This document shows positions 5,981 to 6,844 of a stretch of DNA of 6,844 nt, one piece after another. Each line of letters starts with the position of its first letter. Within the stretch, counting starts at the first letter, position 1. The notes beneath the pieces are model-generated. The model saw only the letters and a list, made by a program, of their open reading frames with translations. It had not been told where the DNA came from and did not search any database. A program made the translations under genes and the position numbers. Origin of the DNA: Pseudomonadota bacterium (lineage in GTDB: Bacteria; Myxococcota; Myxococcia; Myxococcales; Myxococcaceae); contig JAFAAN010000027.1 in NCBI GenBank assembly GCA_023426545.1, positions 1 through 6,844 on the forward strand. Direction: 5' to 3'.

Positions 5981-6844
5981 TCAGCGGAGCACCCGGGCGC
6001 TCGTGCGGAGCAGCAGCCGCGCCGCGCGACGCACGACCTCCACTCGCCGGGCCCCCATCAGCGGCGGGTCCACGGGCGCGTCCCAGTCGAAGGTCTTGAG
6101 CCGCGTCAGGAAGCCCTGGCGCACGCACCCCTCCAGGCTGAAGACGTGGAGGTCGTGCGTCCACCGCACCGCCAGGCGCAGGTCCCGTGACAGCTCGGCC
6201 CAGTCCAGGGGCCTCGGGGCGAAGCCTCCTGGCAGGTCCACCCCGCCACCCGTGACGCCCACCGCCACGGACTGGCTCCCCGGGCCGTAGCTCCAGAGCG
6301 CCGCGGGCCCGTAGGGCCGCAGGAAGCTGGTGTAGAGCATCAGCACCTCGCGGTCCGCTGGCAGGTCGAGCACGCCCGCCAGCCGCTGCACCAGCGAGGA
6401 GCGCGACTGCCGCTCATCCACGATGACGGGGAACTGGTAGGTGTCCACCCGGTAGCCGTCCGCGCGCATTCGCTCCATCAGCCGCACGTACGCCGCCCGG
6501 GCATCCCGGACACGGCGGCCCTGGACCAGCCGCGGGAGGATTTCGCCCATCTGCCGCCACCCGCCTTCCATCCACCGCCGCAGCTCGCGGATGTCCGGCT
6601 CGATGTCGAGCCCCACGCCCTCCCACCTCAGGCCATGCTCCAGCGTCCAGGCCCTGAAGTCGTCATAGCGGGCCGTGGCCTGCTCCACGTTGCCGGCATG
6701 GAACCAGTAGCCCTGCGCCATGGGCAGCAGCAGCCACGCGGTGACGGGAATCCCCTCCTGATTCAGCCGCTGGACGACCGTGGCCCCCTCCGGCCCCCGG
6801 TCGCCCGCCCCCCCGCACCCCCCCCCCCCCACCCCCCCCCCGGC
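5981..6844 (-). CDS. TIM-barrel protein with a degenerate GH18-like motif, N-terminus missing
   Basis: About 273 reliable residues remain, ending at TGA 5981-5983. The start lies beyond the window, and the sequence above ~6802 is homopolymer-rich and untrustworthy, so the in-frame GTG at 6830-6832 should not be taken as a start. The remainder alternates beta-strand-like and helical segments like a (beta/alpha)8 barrel. Strand-like pieces are IPVTAWLLLP, GVGLDIEPD, YRVDTYQFPVIVDE, EVLMLYTSF, SVAVGVTGGG and LHVFSLEGC. The piece EGVGLDIE (6599-6622) lines up with the glycoside hydrolase family 18 signature DGxDxDxE: the final Asp-x-Glu, including the catalytic-acid position, is kept, but the first two Asp are Glu and Gly. 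Tyr and Trp residues are common, as in glycan-binding clefts. A carbohydrate-acting or carbohydrate-binding role is a reasonable guess, not a firm assignment. The protein ends in an Arg-rich stretch (RRVEVVRRAARLLLR). The gene is 144 bp upstream of the C45-type gene on the same strand. Confidence 0.75.
   Translation of the reverse strand, partial: AGGGVGGGGCGGAGDRGPEGATVVQRLNQEGIPVTAWLLLPMAQGYWFHAGNVEQATARYDDFRAWTLEHGLRWEGVGLDIEPDIRELRRWMEGGWRQMGEILPRLVQGRRVRDARAAYVRLMERMRADGYRVDTYQFPVIVDERQSRSSLVQRLAGVLDLPADREVLMLYTSFLRPYGPAALWSYGPGSQSVAVGVTGGGVDLPGGFAPRPLDWAELSRDLRLAVRWTHDLHVFSLEGCVRQGFLTRLKTFDWDAPVDPPLMGARRVEVVRRAARLLLRTSARVLR
6803..6844. other. Low-complexity C-rich contig tip, probably artefactual
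   Basis: The last ~40 bases are nearly pure C, with runs of 13 and 10 C's separated by single A's and a few G's. Read inward from this end on the opposite strand, it begins GC and then G-runs broken by T, like the left tip of the window. It resembles poor read-end sequence in an assembly. It hides the true N-terminus of the TIM-barrel gene. Confidence 0.65.

Noticed and set aside
4616..6190. A 524-codon plus-strand open frame reaching into the TIM-barrel gene
   Set aside because: It is in the same antisense register as the minus-strand C45-type gene; low-complexity Arg/Ala-rich product with no recognisable motif.
6830..6832. GTG as start codon of the TIM-barrel gene
   Set aside because: It lies inside a G-homopolymer artefact and would begin a poly-Gly run; the frame is open to the window edge, so the gene is truncated.
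1..6844. RNA genes, CRISPR arrays, insertion sequences or toxin-antitoxin pairs
   Set aside because: No tRNA-like cloverleaf, regular repeat-spacer pattern, transposase motifs or small paired genes were seen; nearly all of the window is explained by four minus-strand genes and short gaps.

Overview
The window is very GC-rich by eye, and its genes use almost only G- or C-ending codons. The gene content is exported hydrolases and a lipoprotein with an Ala/Pro-rich linker. This combination suggests a delta-proteobacterial, myxobacterium-like genome (Myxococcus/Corallococcus/Archangium type). The organism is an inference from composition and style; the window holds no rRNA or other marker. Both extreme ends dissolve into G- or C-homopolymer sequence, so the piece looks like a small contig with unreliable tips.

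All recognisable genes lie on the minus strand, so transcription runs from right to left. In that order they are: (1) the 3' part of a gene for a TIM-barrel protein with a degenerate glycoside-hydrolase-18-like acidic motif (5981-6844, start missing); (2) a 144-bp gap with a good sigma70-like promoter and two adjoining inverted repeats, leading into (3) a 1101-residue exported multidomain protein (2531-5836). That protein has a jelly-roll carbohydrate-binding-like domain, a C45/phospholipase-B-like Ntn-hydrolase domain with candidate nucleophile Cys352, an M1-aminopeptidase-like helical domain that has lost its metal-binding and catalytic residues, an Ig-like segment and a C-terminal alpha/beta domain. 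(4) A 162-bp gap follows, with a strong GC hairpin just after the stop, a diverged 30-bp tandem repeat and two leader hairpins. (5) An M13 (neprilysin/PepO-type) zinc metallopeptidase made as a lipoprotein comes next (239-2368). (6) After 53 bp, the 5' part of a small hydrophobic membrane protein gene starts at GTG 185 and runs off the left edge.

Taken together the region encodes cell-surface or secreted enzymes: an Ntn amidase/acylase-like protein, an oligopeptide-cleaving metallopeptidase and possibly a glycan-acting barrel. A shared role in processing external peptides, acyl-amides or cell-wall material is plausible, but it rests only on adjacency and shared export. The most interesting item is the large fusion protein, in which an apparently intact Ntn-hydrolase is joined to an M1-type peptidase scaffold that appears catalytically dead. 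No RNA genes, CRISPR arrays, transposases or attachment sites were seen.
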